A DNA stretch of 64,000 nucleotides from Heliocidaris tuberculata (GCA_025618425.1 CM046832.1:22977359-23041358), one strand, 5' to 3'. Shown: positions 12,394-25,233, counted from the first letter of the stretch. A program made the numbers and translations. The notes: a model not told the origin generated them from the sequence alone.

Positions 12394-13013
12394 TTCTATC
12401 TTTCTCTCTCTCTCCCTCTCACTATACAAAGGAAGCAGAACATGATACAAACAGTGCATTATTGACATGACACCCATTTGCACCCATAATAAAGCGGGGA
12501 ATCCTAACAATCACGACAATTCCACGTTGATTCGAAACTGCATCATCAGAGGTACACAGGTGTAAAGTCTGTGCTTTAAAAGCCGAACGGTTTGAATACT
12601 TTTTATTCTCTCTATGTGTATTTATTGAGCCATATCCCCCTCTCCCTCCCTATCTCTCTCTCTCTCTCTCTGCCACACGCAAACACACACACATACACAC
12701 ACTTTTAAAAAAAAATCTAACTCTGCAACAACGTTTGTCTATTCGGACCACAGTGCTTCGCTTATCACAAATTTTGCTGGGGAAAATGTCGATTTAATCA
12801 GTTTCTGAAAGTGCCAGTATAACGAAAATTCACTTACGATCAAAGTAATAAGCGAAATATAGACAACGAAAGAAAAGGTTTCCAAGGCATTCAACAATTT
12901 ATTTCCGTTATATCGTGGATAAGGGCATCATTTTTATTTATTAAGGTTTATAAAAATATTTTAACATGTACATGAACTGTATTTTAAGTGAGCAATGTAC
13001 GTACATTCATATA
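10501..13013. other. Intergenic, upstream of P1
   Basis: AT-rich sequence with C and CT microsatellites at 10640-10683, 12330-12420 and 12640-12705, and the MITE at 11317-11475. Short open frames here are low-complexity or lack splice and homology support. Confidence 0.6.
11317..11475. mobile_element. Near-palindromic MITE (159 bp)
   Basis: Runs from gggccccattgcataaaac to gttttatgcaacggggccc, an inverted repeat over almost its whole length, with internal taccattaatggta and taccatggta palindromes. Folded, it would be a single long hairpin. Confidence 0.8.
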
Positions 13014-14695
13014 CTGGGCGTGTAAAAAAAAGGAAACCCAACTTTGAAATATTCCTGTAAGTGAACTATATGTTTACTGACAATGCCTGGATGACGTCAC
13101 GATGACCTGATGGCCTTGAAACCCTTATTGGAACTTGATATCATATGAAAAAGTTATTCATATTCTTTCTGGTGCGGTAACTTGTTAAGGTTTCTAGGGA
13201 CGTGCATCACTGGACACCATTGTCTTCAAAATTTTGTGCAAAAATCTATAGTTGGTTTACTTTCTTGTAAAACACAATAGGCATGACGTTAAAGAGATGC
13301 CTTTTGTGAAACGGCCTGGGACCTCCAATTCTCATTATGAATGATCTTCTTTTTCGAATTCGTGTTAATGAGATGTTATTCACCCATGCTTCAAGATTTT
13401 TGATTTTTAAAACCCTTTTCAGATTTGAAATGATTTGCAAAGAAGACATGGCAAACCAGAAGGACTGCAAGATCACAAAGCAATGCAAATCAGAGACAAA
13501 TAGCATAAAGCAGGAAAATCAAAAACTCATACATGAGTTTGAAGATTTTACTTTGCTGCTTTTCAAAACTGCTGTTTTTGGGGGGTTTTTTTAAAATGGG
13601 CGAAAGATGCGTGCAGCATTCAAGACAAACGAACGTGTTTCATGTGCTCTCTGAAGATCTCACTTCTTCTTGGTCAAACTTTATGACTAAGGTGAAAAAT
13701 CAATCATTATGAGATTTGCTTACTAACCACTGGCCATGAAGAGCAACCAAGCTATTTAACAAATTCATTTAACCCAAACAGTGCCCACTGCGTTTTACAT
13801 TAAAAGGCCCTGCATCCAAAATGCAACCCAAATGCAAGTTTATTGCTGTTGATGTGCCGGGATGCATACAACTAATATTCTGTTATTCAAACATCTAGAT
13901 ATGTTTCATAGATTTTTATTTATTGATTTTTTTTTTGAAATATTTTCCCAACCTCCTAAGCTCCATCCGTAAAAAAACTCCAGATCTTATTTCTGCAATT
14001 ACATCATCTGTCAATCATCAGTCAGTTACACCAAGGAGATACTAGGAAAGCAAGCCCAGTACCTACTTGGCTACACTAAAATTCTACAACAGACAGTGGA
14101 ATGTAACTTCCCCCAGCTCAGCACATGCTCACAATAGAACTCCATGCTTTCAAACAATACCTCCTCATTACCATTCTTTTCCTGGTGATGCTGCAGCATG
14201 TCTGACATAGCAACTCCTATGTAGGCAGTGTATGGTCTATTAGAACAGATGGTCATCTCTGGCAAAGCTACATACCACTGACTCTCCTTAGCTCACTAAT
14301 GAATGACAGATGTCATTGCAGGAATGAGATCTGGGGCATTTTTTTAGGGTGGAGCTTAGCATGTTTGAGAAAATGATTTTATAAATATTTAAGCAATTTA
14401 TGAAACTAGTTTTGATGTTTGAATAACAAAATATAAGTTGTATGCATCCCTGCACATCAACAGGAATCAACTTGCATTTGGGTTGCAGGGGACCTTTAAA
14501 GTGAACCAACTAGAATTTTGCACAAAATTTTGAAGACAATGGTGTTCACTGATGCGTGACTCTGGAAACTTAAACAAGTTACCATTAGAAAACAAATTAA
14601 TTATTCTTTCATATGATATGAAATTAAATGCCAGTAAATTTATAGTCCATTTACAGGATATTTTTAAAGTAGGGTTTCCTTTTTTAAATGCCCAC
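13014..14695. mobile_element. Fold-back DNA element, 1.68 kb
   Basis: TA flanks both ends. The outer arms pair over about 200 bp (aaaaaaaaggaaacccaac at the left against aagtagggtttcctttttt at the right; attgtcttcaaaattttgtg against its complement near 14520). The arms resume further in: gcaacccaaatgcaagtt at 13822 pairs with aacttgcatttgggttgc near 14468, as far as a loop at about 14000-14290. No coding frame. Confidence 0.8.
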
Positions 14696-16054
14696 TAGGT
14701 TTCCACCTTTGGCTGAAAGTGAATCAAGTTTTTCTGTTTTGAAATAAGATCAGATGAAATGTTTACTGTAACAATGTCACCATTTTGATAGCTGTCAATC
14801 TAATGTCCCTACGTAGGTACAATACGCGTGGACAATTATTGTTGGAATATGAAAAAAATAAGCCGTTTCAAAGGGCTTCTTTGGCAATCAGTTTTATTGG
14901 CAAAAAAATAAATAAATAAAAAAAATACACCATAGACAAAAGAAAGCTATACGAGAGGAAAATGATGAACGGCAATCACCTTGACCCTGTAGAGCTATTA
15001 AGAAACATTTTCAATTTATGTTTAATATACATTTTTGAAGATATTCTTACCTAAAATAAAACACATAACATTAAAAACAGTTATATGTAAAACTATAATT
15101 TTTTTGTTAAAGAGTCACCGGGGCACTAACCAGTTAAGGAAAGAAATATGTACACGTATATAAAATGATACATGATCGTATGACCGATATATCTGCCATC
15201 GTCCATAACAGTTTCAGACCTATATACTTTTTAAAGATCAACACATATTCAAAATCAGTGTACATTTAAATAAGACAAATATTTTCACGGCCTTTATGTT
15301 TCACAAATTCATTTGCTTTGCCTAACATGCGGATGATAAGTACTTTCGTATATCACTCAAGTAATGTAAAGAGTGTGTCCCAGTGTGTCCCAGAGAAAAC
15401 GAAACCTGATTTCATGACAGAAAAATCATGATTATTAATTTCCTTGATAATATAATTATACGTGTATGGAAAGCTATGCTTCTCTTCTTTCATTTCATGC
15501 ACAACTTCTTATTCATAATTTACCCATGAGTGAATTGAAACAATGGAAAGTGGTGCTACCCAAATTTCATTTGCAATAAAATTGCAAGTTAAGGTTAAGG
15601 AGGCTTACGGTTCACCATGTGGTTAGTCCTGAAAAGGACTAGTGAGTTAGACGAAGAAAGTGGAGAAAGTTAAGAGGAGAAGAAATGGAAAGGCGAGATA
15701 GAACGTAAGAGAATGTAGAAGTAATCTTTCTTGAAAGTGTGAAGTCCTGAAAAGGACTGTAAACCAGATGAGAAGGCTGAGAGTGGATTGCAACTCTGAG
15801 TGAGTTTTTAACGTAGTAAACGTACTTATTTTGAAAAAACCAAATCATCACATGACACCTCATGCGTAAAAATGAACGATGTATGCCAGAAAACAAGTAA
15901 AATAAAAACATGCTTGATTTCTGCCCAAATGAGCATGATGAGTGGATAGTTGGGTATTTGTCATTCCGCTGTCCTGACCTAGAACGTGACAATGGACTTA
16001 ATGACTGGATGAATTTACAAAAACATTAGAAATGAAAAGGAACATTGTAGATGG
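14696..16054. other. Intergenic
   Basis: AT-rich sequence. The 15-bp motif gtcctgaaaaggact occurs at about 15625 and 15744; otherwise nothing recognisable. Confidence 0.4.
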
Positions 16055-16350
16055 TTGGGGGTCATAGCTTGGAGTATAAAAAGACTGAAAATTAAGCAAA
16101 TCATAATTAGCTTGCCTGACGATGCAGCTGATCACAGAACAAAATTAATGGCGCTCGTCGTAACTGAATGGGCTCGCCCTGGGAGCCTGCAGCAAGTTGC
16201 TGCAGCCTTCCATGAGAGATTTTCCAGATCGCAACTTTCCTGCGAGATGGAGAAACATAAAATATCAGCAGAAAAGGACGTGCCTCAATGTCTATGAGGG
16301 TTGATCTGGTGGAAGAAGAACTGCCAGGTTGGAAGAGAATGTGGCAAAAG
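16055..16350 (+). pseudogene. Tc1/mariner (IS630)-like transposase relic, N-terminal part
   Basis: Frames here encode QQVAAAFHERF, NVYEG and then SGGRRTARLEENVAKV, the helix-turn-helix and linker pattern of paired-like DDE transposases. The reading frame changes at least once (near 16217) and has a stop, so it is decayed. It is cut at 16350 by the 4.15-kb fold-back element and continues in frame at 20505. Confidence 0.65.
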
Positions 16351-16353
16351 TAA

Positions 16354-19300
16354 TAGTAGGGTATCTAAGAGGGGTATCCGTGCACCCCCCACAGGACTAA
16401 ACGAAACCAACTTTTTTATCTTCTTTATAATGTACTTTAACATATTCAAGATGTTAACAAGAAAAAAAAGTGGCCCCGAAGGGTGAAAATCAAAATGGCG
16501 TCAAAAGTGACGAAATGGGCTTTTTTTTCAATTTTTTTAGGGGGTCCCATTGTACCCTTTTCACATATTCCCCTGTAACTTTTTGCATGATATTTCGATT
16601 TCAATGAAACTTGGTCAACGTATTAATAATCATATTCCACACATTTTGATACCATCCAAACGTATGTACCTTACTGACTGTTGCCATGGTAACCGTCTAT
16701 TTCAATACAAACCAACATGGTTTTGAGAAGTCTTTGATATTTTGAGGTGAAAATTGATTCGGTTTTTAAACTTTAGTTTTAATATGGGTTTGATGCAGTA
16801 TTTCAACAGAAGAATTATATCGTACATCTCTTTGGTATATATAAACACCATTTTGATAATGGTTATCTTAATTACTTATCAGTATGGTATCCTGCAAAGC
16901 ATTATATAAACCTCCGTTTTGGGAAAATTTGAGATTTTTCGACATCTGTCAACACATTGAACACATAAACAGTTACCTTTTAGGCCATAACTTTTTATCC
17001 CATCATCCTAATTCCACGAAATTTGGAGAATCTGTTCAGAGTGATTTGGATTAACAAAAATATATTTGTATCAATTTCCGTTGCCATGGCAACCATTATT
17101 TATCTAAATGTAAATTTTCACAATATTTTTTAAACAGATACTGCTTTGAACGTCAATAATGCAGTGTAAATGTGAGTTAGATATAATAACCAGGCAGTTA
17201 TAATATTATTTGTAAATCTAATACACCCAAATAACACCAGGAGTGATTATTATTCTTTATCTTTATCTTATTGATCTTTTTTAAAATATTCATTTGTTTA
17301 GGCAATTATGTCACGATGCCTTGAGATGTCTTTATTCTTTCTAACTTGAACAACCAATATTAGCTTGCTCATGTTGAATGAAATATGCTGTGAGAAAATA
17401 TTCTATGAATATGTGATGCATAACTTTAGAGGTATTCACCAAATTTATGAAAAATACAATCTACCACTCTGAAAATAGGTGATTTCTTTATCAACCCAAT
17501 GTCCGAACCTCAGTGGTTTCAATGTACTGTAAGGGTAAGCTTTAGACACTATGATTTGAACCTTGAACTTGCTAAACTGAATACTTGATGAGAACATAGT
17601 GGTTACTGGACAGCACTGACAAAAATGAGATTTCGCAATTTTAGGCTGTGAAATGTGATTAATTAAGAATAAAGTATTCTATAACAAATTAGGCTTGGAG
17701 TATAGACGTTGTACTTTAGAATGCATATGTTGCTGGTTACATTTAGTAGAGTAGTCATTAGATATCATTGGTTATCATGATACTGTGATCTTTCAAAAAT
17801 ATATCTGGATCTTGATAACCAGGGGCGGATCCAGGATTTCGTATAAGGGGGGGGGGGCACACAAATGCAGGATTGTCAACTTTGGGAAACTGCTTGGAGG
17901 GAGACCCATATTTTTTGGTCTCTCGCCAGCCCTCCAAAAGTCGCTCAGAATGGGGGGGGGGGGGGGGGGCGAGCAAAATAAAAAAAATTTCGCCACCCCT
18001 CCAAAAGTCGCTCAGTGGGGGGGGGGGGGGGGGTTATGGGGTCCAGTTCCCCTCCATAATTCTCTGACAAGCAAAAAAATAAAAAAAAAGGTTTTCTGCT
18101 CGAAAAGGGGGGGGGGCACGGGCCGGGATTGCCCCCCCCCCTGAACCCACCACTGTTGATAACAGTTGGAAAAGAATGAACAAAATGAATCAGAACATTA
18201 TAGTTTTAATAGTTCTGACCAAAGAAAGAAATATCATTTTTATGATGCTTGTCGAGACAGTGGAGTATTCAAATAGAATAAATTACATTTACATGAGAAT
18301 AACATGCACCTGTTATTAATAACAAATTTATTGAATTGATAAAGAAGCATGAATACTGAATGTAACTTGTGAATATTAATTTATCGTTTTTTTTTGTGTG
18401 TGTGTTTACATGTACACTTCATTTAATATTTTTATGACTTGTTTTTATTCATATGGAGATCATGCAGCCTATCTCAAACAATGGAAGTTACTAGAATTGT
18501 GGATTTTGATCTTTGCCTCCTATTTTGTTTTATGAATGTATCAATATTGTTCTAAAACACGCGGAATATCATTCTGAACAGTCTCCAGTTTCCATCGAAT
18601 TGGGATTATGAGAAAGAAAAGTTACAACCTAGAAGGTAAAACTCCGTGCGCTCAATGTGTTAACAAATGTAAAAAAAAGTCTGAAATTTCCTCAAAACGG
18701 AGGTTTTCGTCATGATTTGCAGGGTACTCTGCTGATAATTAATATGTCTAATGTTAATGTAGTATTAACACACATCAAAAAGATATATAATATCATTCTA
18801 TATTATTTGAATATTGTATCAAATATATTAAAACTCAATTAAAAAACCGAATCGATTTCATCCCCAAAGATAAAACACCTTCTAAAAACCATGTTGATTT
18901 GTATTGAAATAGAGGATTGCCATGGCAACAGTCAGTGAAGTGCATACGTTTGGTTGGTATCAAAATGTGCAGAATGTTATACGATGACCAAGTTTCAATG
19001 AGATCTAATAGTTAAATAAAGTTACAGGTTAAGATGTCATGAGGGTAAGGGAGGACCCCTAATAAAATAAATGTGTGTTGGCGCCATGTTGATTTTTTCT
19101 AGTTAACATCTTGAATATCTTGAAGTACATTATCAAGAAGGTAAAAAAAAAATCTCATATAAATCATATCACAATACCCAAATAAAGCAAAGTATAACGT
19201 AAATTTCTTAACGAATTCTAGTAACACCCAGAGTTTGAGATCGGCTGCATGATCCTCATATAAAGGAAAAACAAGTCAGAAAGACAAATCATAGTACATG

Positions 19301-20501
19301 TAAACACAAAACAGGCAGTAAAGTAATATTCACATATTCTGTATTCAGTATTTATACTCTTTTATCAGTTCAATAAATTTCATGTAATAACGAAATGTAT
19401 GTCATTCTAATATAAATATAATTCATTTCATTAAACTGAACGCGAAAAAATGCTCCATGCGTTGTCTCGACAATTATTATAAAAACTATAAATATTCAAT
19501 TGGTCAGAGTGACCTGCTATTACAAATATTATATTGTTATTCATGTTGTTCATTGTTTAATATTTTCCACCCGTTATCAATCTATTCTCAGAGTGGTAGA
19601 TTGATGAAAGAACGCAATATCATGATATACGATATGTAATGACTACTCTACAAAATGTAAAATGTAAACAGCAAGATATGCATTCTAAAGTAAAACATCT
19701 ATGCAAAAGCTAAATTTGTTAAAATATATTTTATTCTTGATTAATCAGATTTCACCTTTATCTATGAGCCTAAATGTGTGTAATCTCATTCTTGTCAATG
19801 ATGTCCAAACACCACTATGTTCACATCAAATATTCAGTATTGTAAGTTCAAGATTCGAATCATAGTGTCTAAAGCTTGCCATCACAGTACATTGAAGTCA
19901 ATGAGGTAACGACATTGGATTGATAAAAATCGCCTATTCTCAGAGTGGTAGATTGTATTTTTCATAAATTTGGTGAATACCTCTAAAGTTATGCATCACA
20001 TATTCATAGAAATATTTTCTCACAGCATATTTCATTCAACATGAGCAAGCTAATATTGGTTGTTCAAGTTAGAAAGAATAAAGACATCTCAATGCATCGT
20101 GACATAATTGCCTAAACAAATGAATATTTTAAAAAAGATCAATAAGATAAAGATAAAGAATAATAATCACTCCTGGTGTTATTTGGGTGTATTAGATTTA
20201 CAAATAATATAACTGCCTGGTTATTATATCTAACTCACATTTACACTACATTATTGACGTTCAAAGCAGTATCTGTTTAAAAAAATATTGTGAAAATTTA
20301 CATTTAGATAAATAATGGTTGCCATGGCAACGGAAATTGATACAAATTTATTTTTGTTAATCCAAATCATGGAGAATATCACTCTGAACAGATTCTCCAA
20401 ATTTCGTGGAATTAGGATGTACATTATAAAGAAGATAAAAAAAGTTGGTTTCGTTTAGTCCTGTGGGGGGTGCACGGATACCCCTCTTAGATACCCTACT
20501 A
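16354..20501. mobile_element. 4.15-kb fold-back element with TAA target duplication
   Basis: The ends are inverted repeats starting TAGTAGGGTATCTAAGAGGG, flanked by TAA at 16351-16353 and 20502-20504. A TWA target is usual for PIF/Harbinger elements. The arms are about 2 kb each: tgataccatccaaacg, gttgccatggcaacc, gataatacacccaaataac-type, accactctgaaaatagg and acatgtacacttc stretches on the left have reverse complements in mirrored order on the right. Several blocks occur more than once within an arm. No transposase frame is seen. A hAT MITE sits in the left arm. Confidence 0.85.
17820..18155. mobile_element. hAT MITE nested in the fold-back element
   Basis: Flanked by the perfect 8-bp repeat ttgataac (17812-17819 and 18156-18163), with termini caggggcggatcc and gaacccaccactg. 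The interior has four long G or C runs and the phrase ccctccaaaagtcgctcag twice, which recurs in P2 intron 1. Confidence 0.85.
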
Positions 20502-20504
20502 TAA

Positions 20505-20790
20505 GGAGCGTCATCCTGGAAAACCCCAAAGTATCCGTCAGTAGGAATGGATTAGGCATATTGAAAACATCATTCCATCTCATTGTTCGTCAGGAGATGA
20601 GGTGTTACCCCTACAAGCTGTTGTGTCGATATCAGTTGAGATCCGCAGACCTCTCGGGCCGAAGCATTAAGTCAGCTGGTATGTCAGGAAAGGTGTATGG
20701 CTTCTTACTCAACGATCAAATCATCTTGGCAGAAATCAAGCGTGTTTTCATTATATTTCTCTGGCATTTTGATTTTCCCAATTTAATTTT
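20505..20790 (+). pseudogene. Tc1/mariner-like transposase relic, continuation
   Basis: Continues the frame cut at 16350: RSVILENPKVSVSRNGLGI, then a second helix-turn-helix-like segment (TSFHLIVRQEM, YPYKLLCRYQLRSADL). This is typical of the region before the DDE domain. The catalytic region is not found downstream, so the gene is truncated as well as split. Confidence 0.65.
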
Positions 20791-22030
20791 TAGAGTGTAA
20801 GAGAGCAGGTGCCCATTTTTGTTATTTCCAAACCTCCAAGAAGTATTTCCATTTATGTATTCCACTGCCGCATATATCTTTTTTTAAATGTTTGTTTTTT
20901 GTTCATTAGGAAAATGCCCTTTTGAAGTTTAAACAAGAAGTTATTATCAAAAACCATGTGTACCCCTCGAAATACGCCATATTTCATTCAATCCACCCTC
21001 CGAGAATTTATATAAATAATTCATGGCTGCAAGACTGGGTCCCCCCAATGAAATTACCAAAATAAAATCGAATTCAATAACGGCTACTTTTCGATTAATA
21101 GTATGCCCTTTATTCATAATTATGAAAGCGCATATTTAAAAAAAATGAAGTTTCCGCTTGGTCACCATGGAGCCTCGTACTACTAATTAATATTCTATGT
21201 TAAATTTACTAACTCTTCCCCTCTTGCCCCCCCCCCTCCCTCTCTCTCTCCCTCTCTTCTTCCCTCTTCTCTGCTCATGATTATGCAATGTCATTATTTC
21301 CATCTTACATGACAATTTTCATACATTTTGAAATGTAATTACTTGCTGTAATCAGAGGTTGTCCTTGAAAGCTATTGCTCAGAATCATGGATATGTATAA
21401 AACATAATAGTTCGGCCAACTTGGTTCAAGTTGAGTACAATACGGCACATGTAGCTTTGTTGGGAAACACACAACTAAAGAATGTGCATCAGGGTGTGTC
21501 TAGCTGAAAGCGAGTTGAACAATCTATGTGTATAGTTGCCTCTGTTTGTGCTTATGCATGATGGCCGAAAATGGAAAATGATTTTCATAGATTTCGGTAT
21601 TTTTCAATTCCTTCCACGACTTGGATTCCTTAGCACTTTTTATATGTTACAGAGTGCTATTCATGGGATTAGGCAGTTGAAATATTTTCTGTTGCAATTC
21701 GTGTGAGGTCATTTTCGTAAAATTACTCCACTACAGTACCTAACAATAGACCTGTTTACTAATGTATTTCAATTTATGCATGTTTCTCTCCAGAATCCCT
21801 AGTTACCAGTTATTTAGTGCAAATACTATCCACAACAGCATCTCTATGGATGGAATCCATTTTGCGTACATTAGTTGTTGCTATGTCGGGCAAGCCTCTG
21901 GCTTCTTTTGAGTGTCAAAAGAAACTTTTGTTCAAGAAGTAGACATAAAATTACTAAACAGGTCTATGTGTGAGGTATGCATCATTAAAGTGATTTTGAA
22001 AAAAACCCAAAATATTCACTGGGTTTAGTG

Positions 22031-22218
22031 AACACGATAAAAACTAATTTCGAAAAATCAACTGAAGGCAATTTCAATAGCCCTGTCTATCACCTTTAGA
22101 AATGTGCGAACATTACAATGGTGTATTACGTAATCCGAACCTGATTTCTATGGGCAGTACAATAGGCCTTTGAAATTGCCCTTGAGTTTATTTTTCGAAA
22201 GTAGTTTTTATCGTGTTA
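22031..22218. mobile_element. MITE, copy 1 (family also at 42333)
   Basis: Inverted termini aacacgataaaaact and agtttttatcgtgtt, followed inward by ttcgaaaaatcaact and gcaatttcaa in mirrored order. A relative of the copy abutting P3. Confidence 0.75.
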
Positions 22219-23082
22219 GTGTTACTTGATTCATAATTTTCGTAAAATCCGATATCAAGATTGACAGGTTAAGTGTCAGGACACAGCCCCCCCCCCCCCC
22301 CACCCGCCCCCTTTTCTTTATGGATTTATAAAAAATCCTGGGCCCGGCGTAATTTCATTGGTGCCTGCGCCGTCCCATCTCGAGAGTTACCCGAGGGAGC
22401 CTACTGGCTGCTCGCTATATGCGTCAGCAGAAATGATTCTAGGGAACAAGGGGGCAGTTTTTACTATAGTTTTACTATGTACTATCTTACTCGGAAAAGT
22501 TTGACGTTACAGAACCTTTTTTCTCCTGGAGGAATTTCTTTTTCTAGTAGAATTATTATTAATCACATGAAGTGCTCTCGACCAATCTAAGAACAAGACA
22601 TTTTCAAAGAGAGATATGAAATACTATATTTATGTAACAAAATAAAGAATCAGATTTTTTTTGGTTTATTTATCAAATATAAATTTCATCAAGACAAGTT
22701 TTTGAATTCACTATGTAGATTTAGGATTAAGAAGATGGCATTTGGCACTCCATAATTTGGTGGACTAAATCGACACCCTTTGCCTTTAACTTTGCCGGCT
22801 TTTCGAGAATACTGGCCAATGTTTTCAAACATTGACAGTGACCAATAATGATCCATTTAAAAAAAAAAACTATTATTTGGGAATTGCATTCCGGTACACT
22901 GATGGTGATGCGACATTTGCTCAGGCGTCAATTGCTCCGGATTTATTTCGCCAAAGGCATAAGGTTAGAGTTGCAGATGGCGTTTAGGTTAGGTTTAGGG
23001 TTAAGGTTAGGGTTGAAATTTGGAATTCGGTTAATGCAGGAAATTGATCGCGTAGCAATTGTCGCCTGAGCATGTGTGGTCA

Positions 23083-23282
23083 ATGGCAAGGGGGGGGGGG
23101 CAGCTGCCCCGGGCTACACTTGAAGGGGCGCAAAAAACGCAAAAGAGGGAAAGAAAAAGAAGAGGGTAAATCATCCGCTCGGTCGCTTTGCTCCCTCGCT
23201 TGAAAATTACGTAGATCAGTTTGGGGAAGCGGTGGGGAAGGAGGCCAATTCATTTTATCAATAATCAATAGATACGCCACTG
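23083..23282. mobile_element. Possible hAT-like MITE
   Basis: Starts caatggcaagg with a G run and ends gatacgccactg, similar to the termini of hAT MITEs elsewhere in the window. No target duplication is recognisable. Confidence 0.35.
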
Positions 23283-23555
23283 GGTGATTTCAAGTTCGGT
23301 GTTCGTGTTGGGGTTGGTGTTGGTGTTGGTGTTGGTGTTGGTGTTGGTTTTGAGAGCGTGAATTGGGCTGCTGATTCTAGCCCCAACACCGAATTCGGGT
23401 TTATAAAAATAATACCAATCACATTAATGATAGCTCAACACCTAGTGAAGTCAACCCCAGCACCAGCTTCATTTCAGGTTCGGTGTTGTGACTGGTGCTA
23501 GTTTTGCCCCAACACCAACACCAGCTTTCAACACCGGACTTGAATTCACCCACTG
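23278..23555. repeat. Inverted-repeat element with (GGTGTT)n core
   Basis: The left end cactgggtgatttcaagttc pairs with gacttgaattcacccactg at the right. Left of centre there are about seven ggtgtt units (23315-23347), matched by ccaacaccaacacc near 23510. It shares its first bases with the end of the preceding element. Confidence 0.5.
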
Positions 23556-23874
23556 TGTGCCGTAGAACCACCGTGAGGGGCTGCGGAACATAATATTCAG
23601 AGGGTTGATATAAATTTTTCGGCTTTAGACATAAACAGAATGATGTGGGGTGCGCGCGTGAGAATAGGTATGGGTGGGTGTGAAAGAGACAGACAGGAAG
23701 AGGGGAAGAGAGAAAAAATGTGAGATGGAGTGAGAGCGAGATATGGGCAAAAGTTATTTTAAGGTAACAACTGAACTCGATTCTTGAAAAAAATCTCAAT
23801 GTATAAGAATAAGAAACGTAATCTGATTGCAATACACTGATGAGCTGCGGTCTATGAGTATATACAGGGTGACC

Positions 23875-24831
23875 CAGAAAGAACGATACACCTAAGATCT
23901 GCAATTCTCACGACGTCATTGACACAATATCATTAGTTTTGTTTTATTGGGTAGAAAATTATTTTCCTAGTAAAATGACACCCAGATGATACATTTTGGG
24001 TAAGGCATTTTGATTCTACAACTATTTTTGTAAAGCAATGTCGTTTTCAAAATTTGCAACTTTTGCAACCGTTGTCATGCTTGAAGCAGAGATTTGCGCA
24101 TGACAGCTTCCGATACTATCTGCATTTGCAGCTCGACTCATCCATTGCAAACCTAAATCAGTTCATGTCTCCCCTCTCTTAAATGATCTTCATTGGCTCC
24201 GTGTTAATAATCGTGTCACATACAAGACTTTAACTCTCGCCTACAAATGTCTCAACAGTCAAGCCCCTCTCTACTTATCTGATCTACTCCAAGTGCACAC
24301 ATCCATGTATAATACACGATCATCCACTGGTAGTACACTTACAGTCCCCCGAACTGGTAGAATAATAGGTGATAGAGCTTTTTCAGTTGTTGCCCCCAAG
24401 TGTTGGAACTTATTACCCCCCAAGTTAAAGCAATGTAAAACTCTTACATCATTTAAGACTAGTCTAAAAACCCATCTTTTCTAATCTTTCTTTCTGTTTA
24501 CTGTGTAGGCTTGTATTTTTCTGTTTATGTTTTGTATTATGCGTTTCACTGTTGATGCGCTTTGTATCTTTATGAAAAGGCGCAATATAAATGATATTAT
24601 TATTATTATTATTATTTCATTCATGTTGTGTTCGTTTTCAAACGGAGAGCAGTCATGCCTTTGTCAACACAGCTAATTGTATGGGAAGCCGTCAGGCGCA
24701 AATTTCATTTTACTCGTTTACTCGGAAAAGAATTTTATACCAATAAAACAAAAAATAATGATATTGTGTCAATGATGTCGTTGAAATGGCATATCTCAGT
24801 TGTTGCGTTCTTTCTGGGCCACCCGGCCCTG
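23875..24831. mobile_element. TA-flanked inverted-repeat element ending 30 bp from the P2 stop
   Basis: Termini are cagggtgacccagaaagaac on the left and the complement of cagggccgggtggcccagaa on the right, with TA on both sides. The arms also share gacacaatatcatta and a phrase like gcgcatgacagcttcc. A LINE fragment (24111-24616) sits between the arms. There is no transposase. Confidence 0.8.
24111..24616 (+). mobile_element. L2/CR1-type LINE fragment, 3-prime end
   Basis: Encodes the tail of a non-LTR reverse transcriptase: ARLIHCKPKSVHVSPLLNDL, HWLRVNNRVTYKTL, AYKCLNSQAPLYLSDLL, GDRAFSVVAPKCWNLLPP, SFKTSLKTHLF and a stop at 24482. It then has the tail aaggcgcaatataaatg and an ATT repeat, the usual 3-prime end of L2/CR1 elements. 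The 5-prime end is truncated inside the host inverted-repeat element. Confidence 0.85.
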
Positions 24832-24861
24832 TACATCAGGCATAATGGCCTTATAATTCGC

Positions 24862-25233
24862 CTATCTATGAGGCAAGGGAGGTAACTCCAGTTTTTCGAT
24901 CTCTAATTTCAGCTTGAGTGCATGGAGTCGAGACATCTGTAATTCCAACATATGGTCATCTTTCAGGGCTACAAGTAAACTGCCATTGATACCATTCATT
25001 CGAAAGGTGTCAATATATTTCTCCAGATCATGCTGCCGCAGAAAGTCTCCTACTTGCTCCACTGTATACTCTCTCAGGTTCCGGGTGCGAAGTTTGAGGT
25101 TAGATGGATTGGGTTGTAGGTAATAGTCATCATACGGAACGCTCCTACCAGACAGCTGCTCTGGGAAGTCTGGTAGCTCTTCATAGACTGCGGGGGCAGC
25201 ACTTTTAAGACTCTCGTTCTCTTTCTTCACAGT
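24862..25233 (-). CDS. P2 exon 8: Tyr-rich tail and SAM domain
   Basis: 372 nt with TAG stop. AVYEELPDFP and VPYDDYYLQP are candidate phosphotyrosine sites; the SAM domain runs from LREYTVEQVGDFLRQH to LKLKLEIEK. Confidence 0.88.
   Translation of the reverse strand, partial: TVKKENESLKSAAPAVYEELPDFPEQLSGRSVPYDDYYLQPNPSNLKLRTRNLREYTVEQVGDFLRQHDLEKYIDTFRMNGINGSLLVALKDDHMLELQMSRLHALKLKLEIEKLELPPLPHR

Larger units (their letters stand above)
20791..23874. other. Intergenic, repeat-rich
   Basis: Holds the MITE at 22031-22218 and small elements at 23083-23282 and 23278-23555. A degenerate TTAGGG-like stretch lies near 22985-23017. No gene is supported. Confidence 0.5.

Noticed and set aside
22980..23017. 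TTAGGG-like run suggesting telomeric DNA
   Set aside because: Only a few degenerate units (ttaggttaggtttagggtt); surrounded by ordinary repeats, so at most a tiny interstitial remnant.
23419..23904. Minus-strand open frame of 161 codons
   Set aside because: Spans two inverted-repeat elements and low-complexity Ser/Leu sequence; no domain.
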